A stretch of DNA of 64,000 nucleotides from Erwinia sp. 198 (GTDB taxonomy: Bacteria > Pseudomonadota > Gammaproteobacteria > Enterobacterales > Enterobacteriaceae), in contig NZ_RHUM01000005.1 in the NCBI RefSeq assembly GCF_003937915.1, forward strand, positions 228,014 through 292,013, written 5' to 3'. The notes below the pieces were generated by a model that did no database searches, was not told where the DNA came from, and worked only from the letters and a program-made list of their open reading frames with translations. The position numbers and the translations under genes were made by a program. The number at the start of each line of letters is the position of its first letter. Within the stretch, counting starts at the first letter, position 1. This document shows, piece by piece, positions 48,293-58,156 of this stretch.

Positions 48293-49471
48293 ATGAAAAA
48301 AATGATTAACCCGCGCCGGCATTACGCCTGGGGCAGTAAAGACGCGCTCGCAAAACTGTTTCATCTGCCGGAAGCAAACGACGAACCCGTGGCGGAAATA
48401 TGGATGGGGGCGCATCCGCAATGCAGTTCTTATATCCGGGATGAACAAGGCGAAAAACGCAGCCTGCGAACCTGGCTGGCAGAAGATCCTGAAGGGCGGC
48501 TGGGCAGCGAAGTCGCACGGCGATTCGCCGGGCTGCCCTTCTTGTTTAAAGTGCTTTGCGCCGATAAACCGCTCTCGCTTCAGGCCCATCCTGATAAACG
48601 CACGGCCGAACGAGGATTCAGGCAGGAAAATGCGGCCGGACTGCCGCCGGATGCACCGGAAAGAAACTACCGTGATGCCAACCATAAACCGGAGCTGTTG
48701 TTTGCGCTGACCTCTTTTAAAGCTATTAACGGTTTTCGTCAGCCTGAAGAGATAGCAAGTTTGTTAAGGCCGGTGGCCGATATTCATCCTGAGGCTGCCG
48801 CTTTTTCGCAGCGCCCCGATATCAGCCATTTGCCGATACTGAGCGCAGCGCTACTCGGACTGACAGGAGAAGCGCAGCGGCAGGCCTTGCGTAAACTACT
48901 CACGGCGCTGGAGGGCCGCTCCGGCGAGCCCTGGGAAAGCATCCGCTCTCTGGCACGGCTTTGGCCCGATGATAATGGTCTGTTTTCGCCTTTATTGATG
49001 AACCTGGTGACGATGCGTCCCGGCGAAGCAATGTTTTTGCCTGCCGGGACGCCGCATGCCTATTTGCGCGGCGCGGCGCTGGAGGTTATGGCTAACTCCG
49101 ACAACGTGCTGCGCGCCGGACTGACCGCCAAACATATCGATCTGAACGAGCTGCTGGCCAGTCTCCGGTTTGAACCCGTTGCGGCAAACCGTCTGTTGCT
49201 TACGCCTGCGAGGCAGGGCAACGAACTAAAGTTTTCCGTGCCGGTCGATGACTTTGCGTTTTCCATCCATTTTTTAACCCCGGAACCGCAGCTTCTGCGG
49301 CTGGAAAGCGCGACCATCTTTTTTTGCATTGAGGGTGAAGGCGTGCTGCAAAACGGCAACGGGCAGCTACGGCTGCGGCCCGGTGAGTCCTGTTTTATCG
49401 CTGCTGACGAGCCGGCCATCACCCTTTGTGGCAGAGGACGGCTGGCCCGCGCCGGTAGCGCTATCGCCTGA
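48293..49471 (+). CDS. manA: Mannose-6-phosphate isomerase, class I, in the PTS operon
   Basis: A 392-residue zinc isomerase (mannose-6-phosphate to fructose-6-phosphate). HYAWGSKDALAKLF opens it; LSLQAHPDKRTAERGF with QAH as zinc ligands, NHKPELLFALTSF with the Glu and His, and FLPAGTPHAYLRGAALEVMANSDNVLRAGLT complete the active site. It ends the operon 60 bases after EIID with no terminator seen between. Enterobacteria usually have another manA elsewhere, so this may be a dedicated copy. AGGAAAG precedes the ATG. The position says the PTS releases mannose-6-phosphate. Confidence 0.92.
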   Translation: MKKMINPRRHYAWGSKDALAKLFHLPEANDEPVAEIWMGAHPQCSSYIRDEQGEKRSLRTWLAEDPEGRLGSEVARRFAGLPFLFKVLCADKPLSLQAHPDKRTAERGFRQENAAGLPPDAPERNYRDANHKPELLFALTSFKAINGFRQPEEIASLLRPVADIHPEAAAFSQRPDISHLPILSAALLGLTGEAQRQALRKLLTALEGRSGEPWESIRSLARLWPDDNGLFSPLLMNLVTMRPGEAMFLPAGTPHAYLRGAALEVMANSDNVLRAGLTAKHIDLNELLASLRFEPVAANRLLLTPARQGNELKFSVPVDDFAFSIHFLTPEPQLLRLESATIFFCIEGEGVLQNGNGQLRLRPGESCFIAADEPAITLCGRGRLARAGSAIA

Positions 49472-49482
49472 TGAACGGCGGA

Positions 49483-50478
49483 TTAAAGCGCCGCGATAGT
49501 GACCCACATCGGCCCCTGCCCTACCGCATAACGTCCCAGAGGCGTCAGCAGCCCTCTCTCTTCCGCAATGCTATAGACTTCAATATGGTGCGACTTCTGT
49601 CCCGCGGCTATCAGATAGCGACCGCTGGCGTCGATGTTAAAGCCGCGCGGCTGCGTTTCCGTTGGCTGATGGCCCTCAATCGTTAACAGCCCGCCGTCCT
49701 CGCTGACGCTGAACGTGGTCAGCACGCTGGCGGTACGGTCGCAGGCATAAAGGTGACGACCGTTCGGGGTCAGGCGAATATCCGCCGCCCAGCGCGTGTC
49801 GCTGAAGCCTGCGGGCATCATATCCAGGCTCTGCACGCGTTCGACTTCGCCATGCGCGTTATTCAGCTGCCAGACATCGACCGTGCTGTCCAGTTCATTC
49901 ACGCAGTAGGCGTACTGCTGGTTCGGATGGAACACCATATGGCGCGGGCCTGCGCCCTCAACCGTATTGACCTGAGGCTGGGCGTGCGGCAGCAGCTGAC
50001 CGTCTTCCTGTAAATCAAACAGGCAGATTCGATCCTGTTTTAGCGCCGGGACGAACAGCGTTTCGTTTTTAAAATCGATATTAGCCGAGTGGCAGCCATC
50101 CAGCCCTTTAATCACCTGCAACGGTTCGCCCGGCAGGCCTTGCGCATCGATCGGCGTGACGCAGACGCAGGCGTCGTTATAGGAACCGGTAAAAATAAAG
50201 CGTCCCTGACGATCGGTAGAAATATGGGTCGGGCTGCCCGGCAATGGCGCTTCCGCCGCTTTGGTCAGCTTGCCTTCGCTGTCGATATGAAAAGCGATGA
50301 CGCGGAAATCGGGACGGATACCGACATACAGAAAAGCTTTATTCGGGCTGACCACCATTGGCTGAACCTGGCCTGGCAGATCGACCACCTGCAGCAGCGT
50401 CAGCGCGCCCTGCGGGTCAAGCTGCCAGGCATGGATCTGCCCGCTTTCCGGGCTGGCGGTATAAACGACTTGTTTCAT
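49483..50478 (-). CDS. pgl: 6-phosphogluconolactonase
   Basis: A 331-residue seven-bladed propeller, same length as E. coli Pgl (YbhE), of the pentose phosphate pathway. [69 protein letters not shown] and the C-terminal [12 protein letters not shown] are family phrases. The start MKQVVY aligns with E. coli; the longer frame does not. It converges on manA with 11 bases between the stops. Confidence 0.95.
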   Translation of the reverse strand: MKQVVYTASPESGQIHAWQLDPQGALTLLQVVDLPGQVQPMVVSPNKAFLYVGIRPDFRVIAFHIDSEGKLTKAAEAPLPGSPTHISTDRQGRFIFTGSYNDACVCVTPIDAQGLPGEPLQVIKGLDGCHSANIDFKNETLFVPALKQDRICLFDLQEDGQLLPHAQPQVNTVEGAGPRHMVFHPNQQYAYCVNELDSTVDVWQLNNAHGEVERVQSLDMMPAGFSDTRWAADIRLTPNGRHLYACDRTASVLTTFSVSEDGGLLTIEGHQPTETQPRGFNIDASGRYLIAAGQKSHHIEVYSIAEERGLLTPLGRYAVGQGPMWVTIAAL

Positions 50479-50629
50479 AAATGCTCCTTTTTTCAGGTCA
50501 ATCGGGTCTGCTTCAGCGTAGCGCGTTTTCTCAGGCCACGCAGGCGGATTTGTGCCGGACGATTTTGTCAGCGCCGTCACAGGGTGTAGACTCAAAAATT
50601 CGTTTTTCTCACCACATTCGGAACGATTT

Positions 50630-51448
50630 ATGAGTTATCGCGTTATTGCTTTAGATCTGGACGGCACGCTGCTGACGCCGCGTAAGACCATTCTTCCTGA
50701 ATCGCTGGAAGCGCTGCAAAAAGCCCGACAGGCTGGCGTAAAAATTGTGATAGTGACCGGTCGCCATCACGTCGCTATCCATCCTTTTTATCAGGCGCTG
50801 GCGCTCGATACACCTGCAATCTGCTGTAACGGTACTTATTTGTATGATTATCAAGCAGAAAAGGTGATATCTGCCGATCCACTGCCGCAGGATCAGGCGC
50901 TGCGGGTGATTGAGATGCTGGACGAGGCCGCCATTCATGGTCTGCTGTATGTCGATAACGCGATGCTTTACCAGGCCGAAACCGGCCATGTAACCCGCGC
51001 CATTAACTGGGGGCTGTCGCTGCCGGAACATCAGCGCCCGGTGTTTATTAAGGTGCCAGACCTGAGCAAGGCGGCGAAAGAAGCGGAATCGATCTGGAAG
51101 TTTGCCCTATCCCATCCCGACACCCGCGCGCTGCAACAGTTTGCTGACAGCGTGGAGCAGGAAATGGGACTGGCCTGCGAATGGTCATGGCACGATCAGG
51201 TTGATATTGCCAAAGCAGGCAACAGCAAAGGCAAACGGCTGGCGGAGTGGGTTGAATCTGAAGGCTACAGGATGAGCGATGTGCTGGCCTTTGGCGATAA
51301 CTATAATGACCTGAGCATGCTGGAAAACGTCGGGCTGGGCGTGGCGATGGGCAACGCTGACGACGCCATCAAAGCGCGCGCGCACCGGACGATCGGCACC
51401 AACCTGGAGCCGGGTATTGCACAGACTATCTGGCAGGAAGTGCTGTAG
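50630..51448 (+). CDS. ybhA: HAD-superfamily sugar/pyridoxal phosphatase YbhA
   Basis: A 272-residue Cof-type HAD phosphatase, same length as E. coli YbhA. DLDGTLL (nucleophile D9), TGRHH (motif II) and [23 protein letters not shown] (motif IV) are present. YbhA acts on pyridoxal 5'-phosphate and fructose-1,6-bisphosphate. The last 21 codons and the stop belong to a 78-bp sequence repeated behind the gene. Divergent from pgl. Confidence 0.93.
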   Translation: MSYRVIALDLDGTLLTPRKTILPESLEALQKARQAGVKIVIVTGRHHVAIHPFYQALALDTPAICCNGTYLYDYQAEKVISADPLPQDQALRVIEMLDEAAIHGLLYVDNAMLYQAETGHVTRAINWGLSLPEHQRPVFIKVPDLSKAAKEAESIWKFALSHPDTRALQQFADSVEQEMGLACEWSWHDQVDIAKAGNSKGKRLAEWVESEGYRMSDVLAFGDNYNDLSMLENVGLGVAMGNADDAIKARAHRTIGTNLEPGIAQTIWQEVL

Positions 51449-51619
51449 CGGCTTTGCCGATGCCGGACGATCGGCACCAATCTGGAGCCGGGTATTGCAC
51501 AGACTATCTGGCAGGAAGTGCTGTAGCGGCTTTGCCGATGCCGGGCAATCGGCGCCTGTCTGCCGCCGGGCATTGCATAACCGTCTGTCAGGAGAGGCTG
51601 TAGCAACTTTGATGATGTC
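51386..51619 (+). repeat. 78-bp tandem repeat, three copies, over the ybhA 3' end
   Basis: Copy 1 (51386-51463) contains the last codons and stop of ybhA. Copy 2 (51464-51541) differs from it at a single base. Copy 3 (51542-51619) is about 70% identical and decayed. The period is a multiple of three. Everything between ybhA and modC apart from this is about 70 bases without features. Confidence 0.95.
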
Positions 51620-51692
51620 CGCCCGTTGATGCAGGCAAAAAGCGATACCTGCGTCAACGAAACGACCAAACGGGAACTGTCCTTGCCAGGCG

Positions 51693-52751
51693 TCAGGCGG
51701 CGATCGCCACGCTTTTGATCTGGGCATAAAGCCACATGCCCGGTTTAATCATCAGCTCATCCCGCGCCCAGGGCGTGATGCGCGCCCAGAGTTCGCTTTG
51801 CCCTATCAGCAGCTTCACCTCGACCTGATTATCGATATCCAACAGCTCGCCGACCTGCGCCGGAATGACGTTACGGATAGTGCTGTTCAGCGGCGGCTGC
51901 AGCACCAGCGAGACGTCGGCAGCCTGAATGCGAATACGCAGCGGCATTTTCAGCGGCGCGTCGATGCGGTTAACCCAGATATGCTGATCGCCCAGCGAAA
52001 GCGCCGTCATCGCATAGTGCGGATGCTGCTCCAGCACCTGAACGCGCAGCACGCTGCTTTGTTCCGCACGCGGAAGCCACGGCCGCATGGCGCTGCTGGC
52101 CCAGACTTTTTCCAGCGCGCCCAGCGCTTTCACCTCGCCTTTATCCAGCACCAGCACGTTATCCGCCAGCTGAATAATCTCTTCAAGGCTGTGGCTGACG
52201 TACAGCACCGGGATAGCCACCTGCTTCGCCAGCGCCTGCAAATAAGGCAGCAGCTCGCGCTTGCGCGGCAGATCCAACGAGGCCAGCGGCTCATCCATCA
52301 GCAAAATTTCCGGCGCGCTGAGCAGAGCGCGGCCTATCGCCACCCGCTGTTTTTCTCCACCGGACAGCGAAAAAGGAAAGCGCGACAGCAGATCGCCGAT
52401 ACCCAACAGCGCTACCAGCTCATCGAACTGCGAGCGCATCGTTTTCGCCATGCCGTATTCCAGGTTGCCTTTCACCTTGTAGTGCGGAAAGAGGCGAGCA
52501 TCCTGGAAAACATAGCCGATACGCCGCTTTTCCGGCGGCAGGTTGACGCTGGTCTGAGCATCGAACAGCACCCTGTCGTTCAGGGATATATGTCCTTCCT
52601 GCGGCGTGGTCAGGCCGCCGATGGCGTTAATGAGTGACGTCTTGCCGGCGCCGGAGACGCCGAAAACAGCCGTGATGCCTTGCGCCGGTATGTTTGCATT
52701 TACCTGCAAAGTGTGGTCGCCAAGGCGCTGAACAATATCAAGCTCTAACAT
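51693..52751 (-). CDS. modC: Molybdate ABC transporter ATPase
   Basis: A 352-residue ATPase (E. coli 352). Walker [10 protein letters not shown], the signature [16 protein letters not shown] and Walker [13 protein letters not shown] are intact. The C-terminal TOBE/Mop domain (about 290-352) binds molybdate for feedback inhibition. Overlaps modB by seven bases. Third gene of modABC. Confidence 0.96.
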   Translation of the reverse strand: MLELDIVQRLGDHTLQVNANIPAQGITAVFGVSGAGKTSLINAIGGLTTPQEGHISLNDRVLFDAQTSVNLPPEKRRIGYVFQDARLFPHYKVKGNLEYGMAKTMRSQFDELVALLGIGDLLSRFPFSLSGGEKQRVAIGRALLSAPEILLMDEPLASLDLPRKRELLPYLQALAKQVAIPVLYVSHSLEEIIQLADNVLVLDKGEVKALGALEKVWASSAMRPWLPRAEQSSVLRVQVLEQHPHYAMTALSLGDQHIWVNRIDAPLKMPLRIRIQAADVSLVLQPPLNSTIRNVIPAQVGELLDIDNQVEVKLLIGQSELWARITPWARDELMIKPGMWLYAQIKSVAIAA

Positions 52752-53440
52752 GGCATCCCCAACTTTTTGCGTCCCCGACGCGCCAGCCATTCCGCCAGCC
52801 ACAGCGAACAAAGCGCCAGCGCAATCGCGATCAGGCAAAGCCTGGCCGCCGCGTTTTCCGCGCCCGGCGTTTCAATCAGCGTATACATGGCGGAAGGAAG
52901 CGTGCGGGTTTCGCCAGGAATATTGGACACAAAGGTGATGGTCGCGCCAAATTCGCCCAGCGAACGGGCGAAGGCGAGCACCGTGCCGGCGATAACGCCG
53001 GGCAGCGTCAGCGGCAAGGTGATGGTGAAAAACACCCGCCAGCGGCCTGCGCCCAGCGTGCGCGCCGCCAGCTCCAGCCGACCGTCAACGCCTTCCAGCG
53101 CCAGGCGGATTGCCCGTACCATCAGCGGAAAAGCGACCACGGCGGAGGCCAGCGCCGCGCCGCGCCAGCTAAAGGCGAAGGTAAAACCGAACCAGTCGTA
53201 GAGATACTGTCCGATAAAGCCGCGCCTGCCGAATCCAATCAGCAGCAGATAGCCGACCACTACCGGCGGCAGCACCAGCGGCAGGTGGATCAGGCTGTCG
53301 AGCAGCGTCTTGCCGGGAAACCGGCAGCGTACCAGCACCCAGGCCGCTGCTATACCCAACGGCAGGCTGAACAGCACTGCCACGCTGGAGACTTTCAGGC
53401 TAAGCAGAACCGCCTGCCATTCGGGATCGCTTAATATCAC
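52745..53440 (-). CDS. modB: Molybdate ABC transporter permease
   Basis: A 231-residue inner membrane protein with five helices. The EAA motif that docks on ModC is [28 protein letters not shown]. Its start overlaps the modA stop by four bases. Confidence 0.96.
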   Translation of the reverse strand: MILSDPEWQAVLLSLKVSSVAVLFSLPLGIAAAWVLVRCRFPGKTLLDSLIHLPLVLPPVVVGYLLLIGFGRRGFIGQYLYDWFGFTFAFSWRGAALASAVVAFPLMVRAIRLALEGVDGRLELAARTLGAGRWRVFFTITLPLTLPGVIAGTVLAFARSLGEFGATITFVSNIPGETRTLPSAMYTLIETPGAENAAARLCLIAIALALCSLWLAEWLARRGRKKLGMPC

Positions 53441-54207
53441 AGAGGCGTAAATCCGTAGTGTTTAAACACGGCCGCAGCTTCCGGCCCTTTCAGATAATGA
53501 TAAAACGCGGCGACGCCGGCGGAATCATGCCCTTTCACTTTCGCCATAGGGTATTCCACCGGCTTATGGCTGTCTGCCGGGAAAACGCCCACCACGGCCA
53601 CTTTGCTGCTGGCTACCGCATCAGAGCCATAAACGATGCCGTAAGGCGTTTCATTACGTTCCACCAGCGCCAGCGCGGCCCGCACGCTGTTGCCTCGCGC
53701 CAGCATCGGCTCCAGCGTCGACCAGGCGCCCAGCGACTGCAGCGCTTCTTTAGCATAGATCCCGGCCGGAACATGATCGGGATCGCCAACGGACAGACGC
53801 TGGCCCTGTAAAAGGCTTTTCCAGTTGGTGTTTTTCGACAGCGTAACTCGCGGCGATTTCGCTTCTGTCGGCGCTACCAGCACCAGTTCGTTGCCCAACA
53901 GCGTATAGCGGCTGGCTTCATCGATCGCTTTTTTCTGCACGACGTAATCCATCCACTGCTGATCGGCAGAGATAAAAAGATCGGCGGGCGCGCCCTGCTC
54001 AATCTGGCGCGCCAGCGTAGAAGATGAGGCAAAAGAGGAGACGATTTTTACCTCTTTTCCCTGCTGATAGCGATCAGCGATATCCTGCAACGCGTTGGTT
54101 AAAGAGGCGGCGGCAAAAACGGTAATCTTTTCAGCCGCTACGGCCTGGCCGGTCAGGCTTGCCGTTACCACGGCACCGATAAAGAAATGACGTAATTTCA
54201 CAGACAT
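53437..54207 (-). CDS. modA: Molybdate-binding periplasmic protein
   Basis: A 256-residue binding protein. The signal peptide ends AVA-AE (about residue 24). KITVFAAASLTNALQDIADRY with ligand Ser, SFASSSTLARQIEQGAPADLFISADQ and the Tyr in GIVYGSDAV bind molybdate. GGAGA precedes the ATG. A ModE palindrome lies 18 bases upstream of the start. Confidence 0.96.
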   Translation of the reverse strand: MSVKLRHFFIGAVVTASLTGQAVAAEKITVFAAASLTNALQDIADRYQQGKEVKIVSSFASSSTLARQIEQGAPADLFISADQQWMDYVVQKKAIDEASRYTLLGNELVLVAPTEAKSPRVTLSKNTNWKSLLQGQRLSVGDPDHVPAGIYAKEALQSLGAWSTLEPMLARGNSVRAALALVERNETPYGIVYGSDAVASSKVAVVGVFPADSHKPVEYPMAKVKGHDSAGVAAFYHYLKGPEAAAVFKHYGFTPL

Positions 54208-54224
54208 GGTCTTCTCCGAAGGTC

Positions 54225-54250
54225 TCGTTATGTAGTCTTCACTATAACGA
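54225..54250. promoter_or_regulatory. ModE operator upstream of modA
   Basis: TCGTTAT and ATAACGA form the arms of a 26-base palindrome, the ModE-box sequence and layout of E. coli modA. ModE loaded with molybdate would repress modABC here. Confidence 0.9.
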
Positions 54251-54310
54251 TTTAACAACCGGTGTCATAAAGATTATCGGCGTAAACGGAGAGAAGTTGA
54301 GGCGGCTCGC

Positions 54311-54337
54311 AAAAAATAGCGCCCGGTGTCGCCGGGC
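54311..54337 (-). terminator. Terminator after acrZ
   Basis: On the minus strand GCCCGG-cgaca-CCGGGC is followed by GCTATTTTTT, 16 bases after the acrZ stop. Confidence 0.88.
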
Positions 54338-54352
54338 GTATCGGGCAGGGAT

Positions 54353-54508
54353 CTAGCGGCGTTCTTTCGCGGCGTGCTCGTTGCGATGACCAACTTTTGA
54401 AATAACGTTAAAGACTTCGCCAAGGCCATAGATCAGGCCAAGGATTATCGCCATCACCACGGGAACCATGAGGATCGCTTCTGCAAGACCGGTGAGTAAT
54501 TCCAGCAT
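54353..54508 (-). CDS. acrZ: AcrZ, small accessory protein of the AcrB efflux pump
   Basis: A 51-residue single-helix membrane protein read by eye: [19 protein letters not shown], then [15 protein letters not shown] and a polar, basic tail ([11 protein letters not shown]). The [21 protein letters not shown] core is identical or nearly so to E. coli AcrZ (YbhT), which binds AcrB and alters substrate export. It lies between modE and modA as in E. coli and has its own terminator. AGGAAAAAT precedes the ATG. Confidence 0.93.
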   Translation of the reverse strand: MLELLTGLAEAILMVPVVMAIILGLIYGLGEVFNVISKVGHRNEHAAKERR

Positions 54509-54655
54509 GGTATTTTTCCTCACTGAATAAAAGAAGTTATTGTATCCGTAGCGGATAAAAGTGCACTGACCTTTTGTGCGTTTTACCTGTTTTTACGCCC
54601 CGCCCGCGCAACGGTGTACAATTCCGGAAACCCCTTTTTTTTGCCAGGAGCGACT

Positions 54656-55435
54656 ATGCAGGCTGAGCTTTCCCTGATCCTGAAATTACAGCAGCGTCTT
54701 TTCGCCGATCCTCGCCGTATCGAATTGCTTAAACAGATCGCCGCGACCGGCTCGATCAGCCAGGGCGCGAAAATGGCCGGGATCAGCTATAAAAGCGCCT
54801 GGGATGCCATTAACGAGATGAACACGCTGGCCGACCGCACGCTGGTAGAGCGCGCCACGGGCGGCAAAGGCGGCGGCGGCGCGCAGGTCACCGCCTACGG
54901 TGACAGACTGATCCAGCTTTTCGCGCTGCTGGAGCAGATTCAGCAGAAAGCGTTCGATGTATTGCAGGATGAGGTGCCGCTGGGCAGCCTGCTGGGCGCC
55001 ATTGCCCGGTTTTCGCTGCAAACCAGCGCCCGCAACCAGCTTTTCGGCACGCTGGTGCAGCGCGATGCGCAGACGGTACAGCAGCATGTTGAGATCTTGC
55101 TGGCCAACGGCGAGACGCGCATCAAAGCCGCGCTGACCGAACAGAGCGCCAATCGCCTTGAACTCACGCCGGGCAAAGAGGTGCTGGTGCTGATAAAAGC
55201 GCCGTGGATAGACGTGACCCCATCCGCGAGCGAGGCCGATAACCAGCTCGACGGCGTACTGAGCGAGCTGATTAAGGGCGAGACCCACAGTGAAGCGCTG
55301 ATCGCGCTGCCGGGCGGCGAAACGCTGTGTGCCACCCTAACCAACCAGCGTGCACAGGAGCAAAATCTTCAGCCTGGCGCGGCGGTAACAGCACATTTTA
55401 ATGCCGATCGCGTGATTATTGCCACGCTGCTCTGA
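54656..55435 (+). CDS. modE: Molybdate-responsive regulator ModE
   Basis: A 259-residue regulator. The N-terminal winged helix (1-110; GSISQGAKMAGISYKSAWDAINEMNTL, then RATGGKGGGGAQVTAYG) binds the palindrome at modA. Two Mop (TOBE) domains follow (about 120-190, SARNQLFGTLVQ; 190-259), where molybdate binds at the dimer interface. The start has CAGGAG seven bases upstream. modF follows at 76 bases. Confidence 0.95.
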   Translation: MQAELSLILKLQQRLFADPRRIELLKQIAATGSISQGAKMAGISYKSAWDAINEMNTLADRTLVERATGGKGGGGAQVTAYGDRLIQLFALLEQIQQKAFDVLQDEVPLGSLLGAIARFSLQTSARNQLFGTLVQRDAQTVQQHVEILLANGETRIKAALTEQSANRLELTPGKEVLVLIKAPWIDVTPSASEADNQLDGVLSELIKGETHSEALIALPGGETLCATLTNQRAQEQNLQPGAAVTAHFNADRVIIATLL

Positions 55436-55511
55436 AAACGGCGGCGCCATTTGACAGCGTCGCCGCTCAGCATCGATAGTGACGAGGACAATGCATAAAA
55501 TGGAATAAATA

Positions 55512-56975
55512 ATGTCTATATTGCAAATTTCGCAAGGCACGTTTCATCTTAGCGCGACCCGAAACCTGCTGCTGCCGTCGCTGACGATCCAGGCTGGCGA
55601 AAGCTGGGCTTTTGTAGGGGCTAACGCCAGCGGCAAATCGTCTCTGGCACGCGCCCTCGCGGGCGAGCTTGCCGCCGCCCGAGGCGAAGTCGTCAATACT
55701 TTCCGCCCCACTCGTCTTTCGCTTGAGCAGTTACAGAAGCTGGTTTCCGAGGAATGGCAGCGTAACAACACCGATATGCTCGGCCCGGATGAAGAAGATA
55801 CCGGCCGCACCGCTGCCGACATTATTCAGCAGGAGGTGCGTGATGAGGCACGCTGTCGTCAGCTGGCAGAAACCTTCGGCATCGCTTCGTTGCTCGATCG
55901 TCGTTTTAAATATCTCTCGACCGGGGAAACCCGCAAGACGCTGCTCTGCCGGGCGCTGATGGCCGAGCCGGATCTGCTGATCCTCGACGAGCCTTTTGAC
56001 GGGCTGGACGTTGCGTCGCGCGCCAATCTGGCCCAGGTTCTGGCGCAGCTCCACCAGCAAGGGCACACGCTGGTGCTGGTGCTGAACCGGTTTGACGATA
56101 TTCCCGACTTCGTCGAACGGGTTGGCGTGCTGGCCGAATGTGAGTTAACGCATGTAGGCGCACGCGCAGCAATCCTGGCCGAGGCGCTGGTCGCCCAGCT
56201 GGCACACAGTGAAAACCTGCAGGGGATGGCGCTACCGGAAGCGGACAACGCGTCGGCAAAAACAGCGCTGTCATCGCAGACGCCGCTAGTGGTGCTACGG
56301 GACGGCGTAGTCTCTTATAACGATCGCCCTGTTCTTAACCATCTTGACTGGACGGTGCAGGCGGGCGAACACTGGCAGATCGTCGGCCCGAACGGCGCGG
56401 GAAAATCAACGTTGCTGAGCCTGGTAACGGGCGATCATCCCCAGGGCTACAGCAATGACTTAACGCTGTTTGGCCGCCGTCGCGGTAGCGGCGAAACCAT
56501 CTGGGATATCAAACAGCATATTGGCTACGTCAGCAGCAGCCTGCATCTGGATTACCGCGTCAGCAGCAGCGTGCGCAACGTGATCCTTTCCGGCTATTTT
56601 GACTCTATCGGTATTTATCAGGCCGTTTCCGATCGGCAGCAAAAGCTGGCGGAGCAGTGGCTACAGCTGCTGGGGATGCGTGCCGTGGCGGACGCGCCTT
56701 TTCAGAGTCTGTCATGGGGGCAGCAGCGGCTGGTGCTGATAGCCCGCGCGCTGGTCAAGCATCCGGCTCTGCTGATCCTGGACGAGCCGCTGCAGGGGCT
56801 GGATTCGATTAACCGCCAGCTGGTGCGCCGCTTTGTTGACGTGCTGATTGGCGAAGGCGCCACGCAGCTTCTTTTCGTTTCTCACCATGCTGAAGATGCG
56901 CCACAGTGCATCACCCATCGCCTGACGTTCGTGCCGGACGGCGACGGCTATCGCTATCAGCAGGACAGGCTCTGA
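55512..56975 (+). CDS. modF: ModF (PhrA-like) tandem ABC ATPase
   Basis: A 487-residue protein with two ATPase domains and no membrane segment. Domain 1: Walker A GANASGKSS, a weak signature LSTGETRK, Walker B LLILDEPFDGLD. Domain 2: GPNGAGKST, LSWGQQRL, LLILDEPLQGLD. E. coli ModF (490 aa) is cotranscribed with modE; its function is unclear. A GC hairpin (56987-57006) follows. The backbone breaks off here: E. coli has galE next. Confidence 0.94.
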   Translation: MSILQISQGTFHLSATRNLLLPSLTIQAGESWAFVGANASGKSSLARALAGELAAARGEVVNTFRPTRLSLEQLQKLVSEEWQRNNTDMLGPDEEDTGRTAADIIQQEVRDEARCRQLAETFGIASLLDRRFKYLSTGETRKTLLCRALMAEPDLLILDEPFDGLDVASRANLAQVLAQLHQQGHTLVLVLNRFDDIPDFVERVGVLAECELTHVGARAAILAEALVAQLAHSENLQGMALPEADNASAKTALSSQTPLVVLRDGVVSYNDRPVLNHLDWTVQAGEHWQIVGPNGAGKSTLLSLVTGDHPQGYSNDLTLFGRRRGSGETIWDIKQHIGYVSSSLHLDYRVSSSVRNVILSGYFDSIGIYQAVSDRQQKLAEQWLQLLGMRAVADAPFQSLSWGQQRLVLIARALVKHPALLILDEPLQGLDSINRQLVRRFVDVLIGEGATQLLFVSHHAEDAPQCITHRLTFVPDGDGYRYQQDRL

Positions 56976-56986
56976 GGCGAGCTTAG

Positions 56987-57006
56987 GGCCAGCCGTCAGG
57001 CTGGCC
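56987..57006 (+). terminator. Hairpin after modF, possible terminator
   Basis: GGCCAGCC-gtca-GGCTGGCC is a perfect 8-bp stem 11 bases after the stop, but only a weak T tract follows. Confidence 0.5.
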
Positions 57007-57170
57007 AGTCTGCCTGTTTAAAGAAAGGATACCGCATTGAAGGTAACGGCATGGCGTGATGTACATGGGGAACTCTTGCATAGTATGTAGGGCCAGTCGG
57101 ACTGGCGTGGGCGCGGGATGAATATGTAAATCTGAAGCCTGCTAAAATTTTGCAAAAATCTATATAAGGC

Positions 57171-57410
57171 TTATCTGATGAAGAAAAACAGACGTATCAG
57201 TGCCGTCATGATGCCTGTTAAACATTTCCATTTTTTGGATTTTTCAACGTAAAAAAAGACCATGTAAAGTATGAATATAAATGATAGTGCCAGCCCACCA
57301 AAAACGTTTCCATTACCCCTGTTATTATTTAACGAACCTTGCGGGATAGTCGAATCCATATCGTAGATAACATCGTATTTATCAACCATAGATAAATAAA
57401 TCAGCACCAT
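57171..57410 (-). CDS. Small two-helix membrane protein, unknown
   Basis: A 79-residue frame on AT-rich DNA. A hydrophobic stretch at the start, a polar loop (DKYDVIYDMDSTIPQG, then Asn/Gly-rich) and a second helix (GGLALSFIFILYMVFFYV) are seen. The frame is open further upstream and would add FFRIAFILFYLVC, completing helix 1, but no standard start codon exists there; it is open back to the stop of the gene before it, in the same frame. I do not recognise it. Position after a muramidase-like gene, with a membrane location, recalls immunity or inhibitor proteins (inference). Confidence 0.45.
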   Translation of the reverse strand: MVLIYLSMVDKYDVIYDMDSTIPQGSLNNNRGNGNVFGGLALSFIFILYMVFFYVEKSKKWKCLTGIMTALIRLFFFIR

Positions 57411-57473
57411 GCAAACCAGATAAAAAAGAATAAATGCAATTCTAAAAAACTTATTTATAAAATCATGACCCTG

Positions 57474-58156
57474 TTACGAGACCAGCCTGGTAAAATGCTG
57501 CCAGTTTTTGACAATAAAATCACCATATCGCGTATCTTTTTTGATGCTTTCCAGACTCGGATTGGCGCCCCGGTTATATCTGGATCCAATAATTCTCACA
57601 TCATTCATACTGAGCCGAGAGGGTAACTTGTCATAGTCAGCAAGCTGGCGTAAGTGCATAGCCACGAGGGTAATGTTATAAGCATCTTTTTCAAGACACC
57701 GTGATAGCGAGCGGAGTTCTGATGTACTCATCTTGTCTGCATTAAGGCCCATAGTCTTAGCTGCTGTACGCAGTTGCATGCTGACAAAGCCAAACGAGGT
57801 TTTAGCCGGCGGAGAGGTTACAGTAAGATTACGATCGATACAGACTGGGCCGCTCCAGTCTATGAAGCGAACTTCAAAAGCAAAACGATCTATAATATCT
57901 GGATCGCCGCCTACCTCAATCCAGCAGACACCAGCAAGTAATTCTGGGGCAGTTTATAGCGAAGAGCAGCCGATCTGATAAGCAAACTCTGTTTTTTGAC
58001 CCAGGTATATTTAAAACCTCTGGCATAAGATCTGCCACCGCCAAATCTTTCAGGAAGTATTTTCCAACGGAATACATCAAGGAAAGTCCATGAAGGGGAT
58101 TTTGTCATCTTCCTGCATTGTTCAAAGTTACGCATATCCATATAAAAAACCTTCAT
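57474..58156 (-). pseudogene. Lytic-transglycosylase-like gene broken by one frameshift
   Basis: Two overlapping frames join to a protein of about 227 residues if one C is added to the run of four at 57946-57949 (G on the plus strand). The joined part reads LRYKLPPELLAGVCWIEVGG, with a Glu where lytic transglycosylases have their catalytic one. Downstream are TSFGFVSMQLRTAAKTMGL (like the GxxQxxxxTAxxxG block), NITLVAMHLRQL and GSRYNRG (like the YNxG motif). Upstream of the break the protein has 65 residues without signal peptide. The start could be 58156 or the ATG at 58141, which has AAGG upstream. It may be a true pseudogene or a sequencing error. Low GC suggests foreign origin. Confidence 0.7.
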
